Positions 1 to 10,044 of a DNA stretch of 64,000 bases are shown piece by piece. The translations under genes and the position numbers were made by a program. Source of the stretch: Quercus robur (lineage: Eukaryota > Streptophyta > Magnoliopsida > Fagales > Fagaceae); contig NC_065543.1 in NCBI RefSeq assembly GCF_932294415.1, positions 837,976 through 901,975 on the forward strand, given 5' to 3'. A model generated the notes under the pieces. The model ran no database searches and was not told where the DNA came from. It was given only the letters and a program-made list of their open reading frames with translations. Numbering within the stretch: position 1 is the first letter of the stretch; the number at the start of each line of letters is the position of its first letter.

Positions 1-123
1 TTTTGGGACACTGCATTTTGAACAAAGTTTATTGTCAAAGATGGTTCTCTTTAGCTTCATGTAGATTCCGGAATCCAAACACCTCCACTATTACAGAATT
101 TATTTTTATTTTTATTTATTTTT

Positions 124-1389
124 AGCGAAAAGCACCTTTAAGTCCCTACATTTTCAAGCGATTCCCATTTTAGTCCCTACATTTTATTTTTGTCGCTTTT
201 AGTCCCTATCCTGAAAAACGCTTCCCGTTTTGGTCCCTGCCGTTACATCAGAAACGGAGAAAACTGACGTGGCAAACGACAGGAATAAATAATATTAAAT
301 TAATGTACACGTGACTTAAATTAATAATAAAAAATATTTTTTGGCATTAAAAAATGCCACGTCAGCATCTAAATTAAAAAAATTAATTTATTAATTTTAA
401 CTAAATTAAAAAATTAAAAACAGAATTAAAAACTAAAAATCATATGAATTGAGATCTAAGTGTGTCTTGAACAAGAACGACAAGAACACAAACCCAGATT
501 AAGAACACAAACCCAGAAATTAAAAAAAAAAAAAACTGGAATCTGGGATTGAACATCGGCGGTGTAATCTGGGATCTTGAATGAGACAACCATGTGGGAT
601 TGGGCAATGAGGTTGTAAACCTTGTTTGGGAGAATCGTGTTGAGCCAGCGACGAAGAGAGGAGGCATCAGTGAGGTCAGTGTAGTGGAGTTTCATTCGAG
701 CCTTGTGGGCATTATGGGGGTCAATGTAGATGTGGTTGATTTGCTGTGTGTTGAAGTTGGAGGACCGTCGGATCAAGCCGTGTACCTCGTAGCCTTTGTG
801 GAGTAAAAACTCAATCAGGTAGGAACTGTCTTGGCCGGTGATTTCGGTGATCAGTGCGACTTTGTGTGGCGCGCATGGAGGAGATTCGCCGTTGGTTGTA
901 GATCCGAATCTAGAATTGTCAATCTTGGACACCATTGTTGTTGTTAAGACTGTTTGATCCGAAACAAAGATTTACTGTTTTTTTTTTCAAATTTCTGGGT
1001 TTGCATTCTTGGATTTGGGTTTGTGTTCTTGTTGTTCTTGTTCAAGACACACTTTGATCTCAATCCATATGATTTTTAGTTTTTAATTCTATTTTTAATT
1101 TTTTTTATTTAGTTAAAATTAATAAATTAATTTTTTTTAATTTAGATGCTGACGTGGCATTTTTTAATGCCAAAAAATATTTTTTATTATTAATTTAAGC
1201 CACGTGTACATTAATTTAATATTATTTATTCCTGCCATTTGCCACGTCAACTTTCTCCGTTTCTAATGTAACGGCAGGAATCAAAATGGGAAGCGTTTTC
1301 AGCATAGGGATTAAAAGCAGTAAAAATAAAATGTAGAGACTAAAATGGGAATCGCCTGAAAATGTAGGGACTAAAATGTGCTTTTTGCC
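124..1389. mobile_element. Pack-MULE (Mutator-like, non-autonomous) with ~400-bp TIRs
   Basis: The left arm (about 124-525) and right arm (about 990-1389) are inverted copies of each other, beginning agcgaaaagcac and, on the other strand, ggcaaaaagcac, and sharing repeated 'agtccctacatttt' blocks. Identical 9-bp sequences tttattttt flank the element at 115-123 and 1390-1398, the target-site size of Mutator elements; they are AT-rich, so some chance matching is possible. The interior codes for no transposase. It carries a piece of a host gene for GDP-mannose 4,6-dehydratase, which is the definition of a Pack-MULE. The arms differ at a modest number of positions, so the insertion is not very recent. 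Confidence 0.85.
552..935 (-). pseudogene. GDP-mannose 4,6-dehydratase N-terminal fragment captured by a Pack-MULE
   Basis: GDP-mannose 4,6-dehydratase makes the GDP-fucose precursor in the cytosol (MUR1/GMD1 in Arabidopsis). About 128 codons from the ATG at 933-935 match the family N-terminus: [61 protein letters not shown] and IPDYTADV. Similarity stops after this last motif and the frame runs into the element's inverted repeat, so the catalytic Tyr-x-x-x-Lys region and the C-terminal two thirds are absent. In the Rossmann glycine motif the usual GITGQDG reads EITGQDS, losing two glycines. The family is intronless as far as I recall, so DNA or RNA capture cannot be told apart. It is not expected to be an active enzyme; antisense effects on the parent gene are conceivable but not shown. 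Confidence 0.85.
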
Positions 1390-1398
1390 TTTATTTTT

Positions 1399-3155
1399 TT
1401 ATGTTGAAAGGTCTTTATCCATGGCCATAGGCAATGAGTTTCTAATGTATTAGCATATTTTTCCCCATTATTTATAAACATAATATTTTTACTAGCTTAT
1501 CTGGTGCAGTTTATGCATGGTGAAAAGGAACATTGGAATGGTCTTAGCTCCTGAATATTTACGAAAATGAAAAAGAAACCGTGAACCTTAGATTTCCTAT
1601 TCTTACAAGTTGTTCTCATCACACTACAATTTTATAATAAGCTATACGCGATAAGTTTTTTGAGTTAAGGGAAAATCAACAAATCTATCAAGAGAAGTTG
1701 AATGAGAAACTTTTCGTTTCTTAAAAAAAAAAGAATGAGAAACTTTTCAATCACAAGAATTTTGTAACTCAACTGATAAACACTTTCTAGTATTTTCAAC
1801 AGAGATATTTAGGGTTCAAATACCTCATCTCCGGTTATAACTATTGAAATATCACCCCCCAAAAAAAAAAAAAAAAAAAAAAGAGCCGTGCAAACAAAGT
1901 AACAACGCCAAGCCTGTTATTGTAATTATCATTCATAATCATGCTTGAGTTGAACTAGGTAAGTAAAGGTTCGACAATTATTTGTAATACATCATGGAAT
2001 GACTATGGCGTGATAGCTTTTTGCTGTGGAACTTTGAAAAATTAATGTTTAATTAACCACTTGATGTAATATATTTAAATTAGTAATGAGTGTATCTTGT
2101 TTTCTAGTGTTTAGCTGGTTATTGCAGAGAATTATTCTTAGAAAGAAGAGTATGAGGAAAGTTCCCAACATCAATCAATATGATAATCTAACAAACAAGT
2201 GGTTGACACTTTGACAGTACTGCAAACATCATTGATCATCTACAACCTTTTCGTAAGATTTATAGCAAGCCAAATCATTTTGAGTTCCTTGAATCTCAAC
2301 TTGTTTTTCCATGATATTCACATTAATTTTGTGAAGAATATCATTAGGGTCTTTCTTACTTTCAATTTTTTTGATATTCATTTATATACAATCTTTTAAT
2401 TCATTCCCTTAAGTTAGAATTATATACTTTAATCAATTTTCAATAAATAAACAATAAGAATTTTTTTTATTTATCAAAATGCACGTTTAACTTTAGCTTC
2501 AGTAATACACTCACCTTATCGATAACAACAAAAATGTTGGTAAAGCAAAGTTAATTATAAATAATTGAGAGTGCGTCCAAACTTTGTACAATAATCAAAT
2601 TCTAGCTATGCAATCTCAGGACTGATCATTGGGTGTGCGAATCTCACAAGCAAGCATACATGTCAACAGCTTCACATGGCTTAATTATTTGCAGGCACCA
2701 AACAATTGTAGCTTATAAATTTGAGATTACAAAAGCTACAGTACTATTGAGTTCTATATACATCACATATATCTTCATCAGCCTCGGTAGAGTACTTGAT
2801 CGGACTCAATTTTGCCTAATGAGCCTCAGTTGGGCATGATAAAGTTGTGTATTATGCATAAAAGTATTTACATCTAAATTACATCGAGTAGTAAGTACAC
2901 AACATTTTTCACAATTGTTGACATAATTTGATCATTGTTGTAATCGAAGTAACATCAATTTCACTTTCAGCTTACTATTGATGCCACTTTTATTATATAT
3001 TAATCACAACAGATCATATCAACAATTGTGGAGAAATGATATGTACCTATAAGTAATGAAAATATAAATGCAAAAAAATAACCAAAAAACAAACAACAAA
3101 ATCACCAAAATATTACAACACTTGGAATTAGTTGATACCAAGAAAGGTTGCAATT
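1399..3155. other. AT-rich intergenic DNA with one SINE
   Basis: I see no gene here. There is a SINE-like repeat at 1763-1882 (listed separately) and a short direct repeat of 'gaatgagaaacttttc' just before it (about 1700-1750). The rest is unremarkable AT-rich sequence and may include 3' flank of the small gene that ends at 3156. Confidence 0.5.
1763..1882 (+). repeat. tRNA-derived SINE, copy 1
   Basis: A ~120-bp unit has a degenerate A-box-like stretch (gtaactcaactgataaac), a B-box-like ggttcaaatacc, and ends in a C run followed by about 22 A. The same order of blocks recurs at 8588-8714, which supports a dispersed short retroposon family. No target-site duplication was recognised. Confidence 0.6.
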
Positions 3156-3494
3156 CTAGGCACCAGTTACACATGAGAACATTCTGTGGCTCCTAAACCT
3201 CACAAGTTTCTGGGGGGCAGGAGGTGCAACTTCCATTCTTCTCATGTTTTCTCCAGATGATGAGAATTCAACGGCATAATCTCCAACAGACTTGTGTCTC
3301 CTGTGACCATTTCTCTGTGTGTGAAAACCACCTACCTTTTCAGTTGAAGGCAACATGTATACATGACTCTGGCTATTGGTGTAGAAATCAGTTATGTTGT
3401 AACTTTGAGAAGCTCCTGAGGAGAGACACCTGTATTGGCTGCGAACTCTGTTTTTCTTGAATGCCTTGAACACCATGGGGATGAGACCCTCCAT
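3156..3494 (-). CDS. small plant-specific protein of unknown function (112 aa)
   Basis: A single open frame of 112 codons runs from ATG at 3492-3494 to TAG at 3156-3158. It begins MEGLIPMVFKAFKKNRVRSQ, has YRCLSSG at about 22-28 and a basic stretch around RNGHRRHKSVGD, and ends in a serine/arginine-rich tail. I recall a family of short angiosperm proteins sharing the MEGLIP...KK..R..Y..LSSG start and an HRRxxSVGD-like core, but no function is attached to it. There is no signal peptide or membrane segment; the composition is basic and probably disordered, which would fit a nuclear or cytosolic regulator or phosphoprotein, though that is inference. A TATA-like box lies about 140 bp upstream. 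The gene appears intact and intronless. Confidence 0.7.
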   Translation of the reverse strand: MEGLIPMVFKAFKKNRVRSQYRCLSSGASQSYNITDFYTNSQSHVYMLPSTEKVGGFHTQRNGHRRHKSVGDYAVEFSSSGENMRRMEVAPPAPQKLVRFRSHRMFSCVTGA

Positions 3495-3630
3495 CTAAGA
3501 CTTGTGTGGATATCCTTGCTATCTTTATGTTGAAGGAAGGAATAATGAATGAGACAACACTATGTGCAAGAGGTTAATTAAAGATGCAGGACTTTTGGGC
3601 TTTTTTGCATATTGGGGTGGTTGGTGAGTG

Positions 3631-3638
3631 ATATATAC
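3631..3638 (-). promoter_or_regulatory. TATA box candidate for the small MEGLIP gene
   Basis: On the minus strand the sequence reads agtatatatcac, about 140 bp upstream of the ATG at 3494. This would put the transcription start near 3600 and give a 5' UTR of about 100 nt. The position is plausible, but the surrounding DNA is AT-rich. Confidence 0.4.
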
Positions 3639-3909
3639 TTCTCCCAACTTGTTCTTCTAAGAAACAATGAAGCATCGAAGTCTTACACGTCATTTTGATT
3701 TTTGACTTTGATAGGGAGACAAATCATTTGCCCAAAAATATCTTTTTGTATTTTCAGAATAATACTATGAATATGACCTTTTTTTAGGAATATATATATA
3801 TAATGATATTTTAATAGTTATAATGGGAGGGGGCATTTGTATCAAAATGTCTCTCAAACATCCTAGCTAGATCAGGTAAAAGACTCTTTTCATAAATATT
3901 ATTTCTTAT

Positions 3910-3940
<31 letters not shown>

Positions 3941-4209
3941 AATTTATGAAGCTGACAAGTTGTGATTAATGTATCAATCAATTATTTATGGGTTTGTTAC
4001 TAATATTATTTTTATTGTGTACCAAAAATTTAATATTTTGGTAAAAAAAAAAAGTTGTTAAAATAATTTGTATAGATAGACTTATTATTATTTTAACAGA
4101 AAATAACGCTATATTAGAAAATTCATATTAAAAAAAAAACTACCAAATTAGTTGCGGATCATATTTTATTACAACCAACCAAGTACAAACAACTCAATGA
4201 CATTGAAGT

Positions 4210-4241
<32 letters not shown>

Positions 4242-5703
4242 TAAAAACCCATTACTCTAAAATTTGGCATTTGACTGGTTTTTCATGTATCAACAAATTC
4301 AACAGCAGGCTTTGTTTAAAGAAAACCATATCAATAAATATTTATTATTGTCATCAGCATCATCCTATCTATGATATAATTGTGGTATATTGAAGTCACG
4401 CACGCCAAATAAAGTCAAAAAAATTATATTAAATTGCATTTTGATGTATAACAAGCATATCTTCTTTTATATTTCTCTTGCTCAAGTATGACCACCAATT
4501 TACCAAGTCAAAGAAGTATGTCCACCCAGATTGCCATAATTAGAGTTAAAGAAAAGTAGATACATGTTATAGAACTCGGTCAGAGCCAAGCAGGAAGTTT
4601 CAGCCACCCAGAAATGTTGACCCTGGTCTTGAACAAGCCATGGTAATTAAAACATTCAAATTTTGTTTCTTATAACAGTAGGAGTATCTAACTGCTATTG
4701 AAAATTGTAACTTTTATATGATTTGTTTTGTCATTATAACGGTCTCGTACACGTATGTGTTACATTAATTAATACAAGTTGATTTTGATTCTGAAGACTG
4801 AACCCAGATGATTGTAGTTGTTCACTTGTTTGTTTGTATTTTATGTACTAAATCTGTCCTCGTGACTAAGATCTCTACCAAACATAGTCGACTATTTGTT
4901 CTTTAATGTGCTAATTCTTTCATTGCTACAGTTTTTTTAAGGGGTGGCTGAAATTTCCTTCTAATAAAAGTCGTGCACTCCTAGTTTTAATAATAGCACT
5001 AAGATATACATTTATCTTTTTTTGTGGAACATATTTCTCTATTGGATTACGCAAACTATATAATATATATATACATATTATTTAGTGTTGGAATATTTCA
5101 ACACGCTTAGGCTAGCTTGACCCATATGATAGTTACCGTTAAATACAATTATATAGCTAAAATGTTGAGTGTGTTTCAGGATAGTGTTGATCTATATTCT
5201 TGATGACAAGGCAAATGAAAAGAGATAAGAATCTAGAGATAAGCTTAAGAACATTTAGTTAAAGACTTAACAGACAAGTTATAAGTGCAAATATTTTACA
5301 TGTCTAGTTGCGATTTATCTTATCAGGATCAAAAAAATGTGACAAATGACAATTGATTTATCATCAAAACAGGATTTAGATTTTGTTTCTTCAAGTTTAA
5401 GAAACAAAGGGATTAAAATCATTTCCATGGTGTTCAGACTTCAGATATACATCCCTAATGAATATCAAGAAAGTAAAAAGATTTAAAACAGCAAAATTGT
5501 TACAAGACATATCTTTTACCAGAAAAAGAGAAACAATGTACTATTACTTAAACAAAGTTAAAAGTTGCCAATGGAAAATAGTCTTGTATAACCTCAAGGG
5601 TTGGTTTAGTGGTTTTCTGGTCATGTAATCCATTAGAACAAGAAGTCAACAACAAGAACAAGGCTTAGAGAATGGTCATTTGTAAAAGTAGTTTCCGCAT
5701 GCA

Positions 5704-5812
5704 GCATATAATTGCATTTCAATATTAAGTCATTACATCATATGTACAAAATCAAGTATATAATTGCATTTCAATAATCAGGTCATGATATCATCTGTGG
5801 AAAATCAAGTAT
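5704..5812. repeat. two-copy tandem repeat, ~57-bp unit
   Basis: The blocks 'tataattgcatttcaat' and 'aaaatcaagtata' recur about 57 bp apart with scattered differences. It is a small local tandem duplication with no coding content. Confidence 0.6.
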
Positions 5813-6590
5813 AACTAATGTCTTTGTGTCTTCTCCCATTTAAAGATAACGGATTGATACTTTAAATGAATCAATTACTGTTTCATGTTTTGTTATAACA
5901 AAGAATAGTAACAAAATTATAGTTCTCTTGCATTACAACCCCCAGCTATGCTGATTTTCAAGTTTTTCATCCTCAATCAGGGGGTTTGCAGAATTTAAGC
6001 CCACAGAAAAATAATGTGCATCAGTCCATTTTATCAACCTGTTTGTTATAAACCAGACTAGTCCTTCATTTATCATATTTCACTAATCTTTGGTCTCTTT
6101 GACTATATAAAAAATGATTTTTTAGTGTCCCAACTTCAATCTACCTTCTCACTCCAAAAACAAATAAATAAATAAATAAATCTAAAATCCACTTGTAGCA
6201 GTAATCCTGTTTATTACTAGAATTCCTTCTTAAATTTTTTTTTGTAAGTGCCAATTTGCTTGAAGGTGGCATCTCTTGGCTGGTTCATGTCAGATCTACA
6301 CTAGATCTAAGTTCTCCCTACGGCATCACAGCAATAAAAGACTTAAAATCAAGAGGGAAAAAAAATCTCTAATTTCAGTCTCAAGTCATTAAATTATAAA
6401 TGCAAAAACAAAGTGTAACTAATGTCTGTGGCTCTTTTATCTTCTAAATTACCAATACTGTGAATGATTCAATTATTATTTAACAACAGCGAACCAGATC
6501 AAATTTATAGTTCTTTTTACCTTTTCAAATCCCGGAAGAATTGCTGATTTTCAATTTTTTCATCTTCAACCAAATAGCAATAAAAAATAA
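5805..6590. repeat. diverged direct duplication about 600 bp apart
   Basis: Segments 5805-5985 and about 6410-6590 share the same order of blocks: gtaactaatgtct or its variant, a 'tgaatcaatt/tgattcaatt' block, 'ttatagttct', and 'gctgattttcaa' followed by 'tttttcatc'. Divergence is high with several indels, so the duplication is old. No gene is visible in either copy. Confidence 0.5.
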
Positions 6591-7212
6591 AAATAAAAAT
6601 AAAAACTACCAGCTTTTATTCTGTTTACAAATTTGATACTCCCTTAAGAAAGCAATTAAGAGAAAAAATGTTAACAGCAAGGTGTAATTAGAAGAGGGGA
6701 AAAAAGACTACAACCTTTATCTTATTGATGTCACAAAAGTTTTTGCTCGAATAAAGGAGAGTAAAGAAACAGTGGCCTACTACAAGCAAATTTTCAGTGT
6801 AACAGATTTATGCTGTCTTTGAAAAATGTAGGGACATTAGTAAGAGAATATAAGATTACTAACAAAACAAAAAGATCAAAATTCTGATTCCTAGTAAGCA
6901 AATATAGTCAGAAACTAAGGCTGGGATCCATTTTAAGTAAAAAATGGTCAAAAACTTACTAACTAGTAAATATTAATTCCAACAACTCAATGTTTAGGTA
7001 TTCAGTTCTCAGACCTATTCAAACAAACTTGGTCTTTTCAACAAAGTAACACTCTCTATAAAGTCATCCTTGACGGCTCCCCTTTTATGTCCTATGCAAT
7101 TGCCCATATGGACCACTAAGATCCCTACAGCTACAGGCCATTTGGTCTCAACTTATATCTAGAAACCTCGACTAATTATTCTACATTTCTACTAGTACAC
7201 CATGGCTCAATC

Positions 7213-7360
7213 AGCCCATTTCCCTGCTTGTTAGGTCCATTTTCGACATTTTAGGAGTTAATTCTACTCAATTTCCTGCTTGGTGAGTCGTTTTCAAATT
7301 TTAGGCTCATTTCCTTGCTTGCTGGGTCTATTTTACAAATTTGAGGAGTTAGTTCTAGAT
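7213..7360. repeat. three-copy tandem repeat, ~55-60-bp unit
   Basis: Imperfect units carrying 'tttccctgcttgttaggtcc', 'tttcctgcttggtgagtc' and 'tttccttgcttgctgggtct', each followed by a TTTT...ATTT...AG segment, occur three times in a row. There is no coding potential. Confidence 0.55.
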
Positions 7361-8587
7361 CCGTTGATATGAGTATGACTCTATCTGAACTATACCCAGA
7401 TCCAGTATTAGCTATAAGCAATACTCAGACTTCTACATTAGACCATAAGGCTTAAATTTCATTAAACAAAAACCAAGTACAAGAAAAACCAATGAAGTAA
7501 ACAGGATGTATACCCTAAAGTTTCTAGTACAAACTACAAATTACAAATGCTATGAGAACAGAAAGCTTTGGAGGTCTAGGCGCATTTAATAACATCCAAT
7601 AATACAACAACCCTATTAATTGAAATTTAAGACTCTACATGGACAACTCTTGGTCTTCAAAATCTCTCTCTCTCTCTCTCTCCCTCTCTCTCCATAAAAG
7701 GAACATAAAACAAGATGGTACAGAATTCCAAAACACTAGTCCTTCCCAGGAACTTCATTATACCACTAGCAGCACTTTCAAACTCTCACCAACATCTTAA
7801 ATATACTACAAGAAGGGTACACACACCTACCTAACCCAGGAAGAAGAAAGCCCAACATAAAAGGCATATTACCATCTAGCCTCAAAGATATGCCACTGAC
7901 ATTACTAGTAGACTTCTATATAAATAAAACCATAACCCATTTCCCCATAGTTCTCAAGCATTACCAATAAGCTTTGCAAAAATTTCTAGTGATCTGGTAA
8001 AGTATTCAGCTCATCTGAGCAAAGAGAAAACATTACATACTTCTCTATTATATTGCTCAATACATTCCCAAATAATTTTACTAATTTCATCTACTTGAAT
8101 GGTTACCATGATTATTTCTTAATTCTTTTTTGGAAAAAAAAAATAATGCCTACAGTAGAAGGACTAATCGATTATTTCTATTAGTGTCCCAAACATGCCA
8201 ATATTAGCATTGATGGTCTGTAAATGTAACTCATTGTTCAAAGAACTAGTCAGAGTTCCTAGAGCTCCTTTTAAGGCTTGTTGGAAATGAAACACTGCAG
8301 AAACTCATTTGCTCTCTCAACAACCTTTTCCCAATTCTCAATCTTAATCAAATCTTTCCACTTTCTCTTTCAGTCCCACAACAAGGTCCTTATTGAAAAG
8401 CATTGGAAACTCAACCACTTGCTTCCATTTTGTCTCAATTGCTTTGAACCTCTTTTCTTTATGCTTCGATTATGTTTACCATTTATATTTTTATCATAGC
8501 TTTTAAGGCCAATACCAAGCCAAAGTATTGTTAGCAACTTATAGTTACACGTGTGGAAATTCTAACATATTGAATAGGACATCACTT

Positions 8588-8714
8588 GCCATAGTTCAAC
8601 TAGCACCTTCTAGTGTTTTCAACGGAGACATCCAAAGTTTAAATCTCCTATCCTTCCCCCCCCCCCCCCCCCCCCAACCCCATTGTAACTATTTATCCAA
8701 AAAAAAAAAAAAAA
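8588..8714 (+). repeat. tRNA-derived SINE, copy 2
   Basis: The block order is the same as at 1763-1882: a 'agttcaactagcacc' A-box region, 'cttctagtgttttcaacgga', a degenerate B box (agtttaaatctcc), a long C run and a terminal A run. The C run has expanded to about 19 residues. Confidence 0.6.
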
Positions 8715-9289
8715 GGAGAACATCACAAGGATTATGAAGAACATTTAACGATGGAACTAGATTGATTATTATTAAATATTTTTAATTAAACAAAAAAGGG
8801 CCTTGAACCCATGATTTAACCATACACCATGTTCTTATAAAAGAATTTGTCATTCAAACTAGAATTATTGGGTTCCTTTGTCACATATTATTGTCAAAGA
8901 GAAAACATTGTGATTCCATATCTTTCATCTGGCTCCCTTATCTAGGATCAATCATGAATCCTAGTACCCCACAAGATCTATCATCTAAATTGCATGACAT
9001 AAATGATACTACTATTGTCACCTCATATTTCTCTCTCCCCTTCCTGGCATCTTATTAAGTATAATGAATTGAGAACTTATAGAAGTTGAGCTCCCTTCTT
9101 TTTAAGGATTTGTTATCTGAAAAATATAAGGCTAGTGGTTATAAAAAAAAATGATCTGGCAACTAAAACAAACTCGAAATTCAAATTGCTCTACAAAATT
9201 TCATGAAATCTCAAAGCTCATTCTTTGTGGTGATTAACATGGTTACAAGGGTTTTTAGAATCCATAGGGGTCACAACAACTGTAATGAC

Positions 9290-9680
9290 AAAGCTCTAGG
9301 CCCTTATAGAGGTACTCTTGGTTCAACAACTTCATTTGAGCTCTTTAGAAGTAGAACTTGATACAGCGGTGGTGGTTAACATAGTTACAAAATCTGACAC
9401 TCCTAACAGAAACTTACAGGCACACATTATGAGTTACAGGGAATTGATTTCCAAAGTTCCCTACATTTGGGTCAAACATATGTTTAGAGAAGCTAATTGT
9501 TGTGCTGACACCTTAGCTAGGCACAGATGCTGTCAATAAGAAGATTGTATTTTGTTTTCTGAACCTCCTAGTGATATATTGCTAATGTTCCTTTTGGACT
9601 TGGAGGGTCAATGCACTGCAAGATCCATCTCCATTATTCCTGTTTAAGTGTGTTTAATGAATTACTTTTTGTACCCAAAA
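9290..9680 (+). mobile_element. LINE 3' fragment with RNase H-like domain
   Basis: An open stretch at about 9318-9539 reads SSLEVELDTAVVVNIV, then YRELISKVPYIWVKHMFREAN, then ADTLAR. This is the C-terminal half of the RNase H-like domain (RVT_3) found at the end of plant L1-type LINE polyproteins: the D of ELD, then the H...REAN..AD.LA block. A gene-free tail follows, ending in a short A-rich stretch near 9680, as LINE 3' ends do. The 5' limit is uncertain. The copy is strongly 5'-truncated and inactive. Confidence 0.7.
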
Positions 9681-10044
9681 AAATCATTAGCAGTTATTAA
9701 GAGTGGCACCATCGTGATTACTAAATTGCTTCTTGATGACATGAATTATTAGTTCACAGAAGAACTATGACAGAATTTCTCAATATACCAACAAAAAAAG
9801 TTCTCAAGTCTCAACTGAGATTATATTCACTGCAGATCTGGCAAATCATAATACATCCTACATAATATAATGAAGAGCAAAGCTTTAATTGAAGAAAATT
9901 CAAGTAAAATACAATTGAAATGACTCAAAGAATAGAATAAAAGAGTGGGAGTCATCCTAAAGTAGTAATTCCCAGTTACCACAAAGAAAAACCATCTTTC
10001 AACTCAGGTTAGTCAGACTTACCCATAAAAGAGAAGGTAATGAA
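9681..10044. other. 3' flank of the disordered-protein gene
   Basis: AT-rich sequence between the LINE fragment and the stop codon of the minus-strand gene at 10045. It probably contains that gene's 3' UTR. No other feature was seen. Confidence 0.4.

Larger units (their letters stand above)
3641..9289. other. gene-poor intergenic region with simple and local repeats
   Basis: I found no convincing gene in this stretch. It holds (TA)n runs at 3913-3940 and 4210-4230, a CT microsatellite at about 7662-7694, a poly-C tract near 8657-8675, a second SINE, and three local duplications listed separately. Open frames here are short and low in complexity. A non-coding transcript cannot be excluded from sequence alone. 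Confidence 0.5.

Noticed and set aside
594-806. Plus-strand open frame opposite the GMD fragment
   Set aside because: It is the antisense shadow of the captured dehydratase sequence and has no domain of its own.
8528-8737. Open frame with a proline run
   Set aside because: It is produced by the poly-C and poly-A tracts of a SINE.
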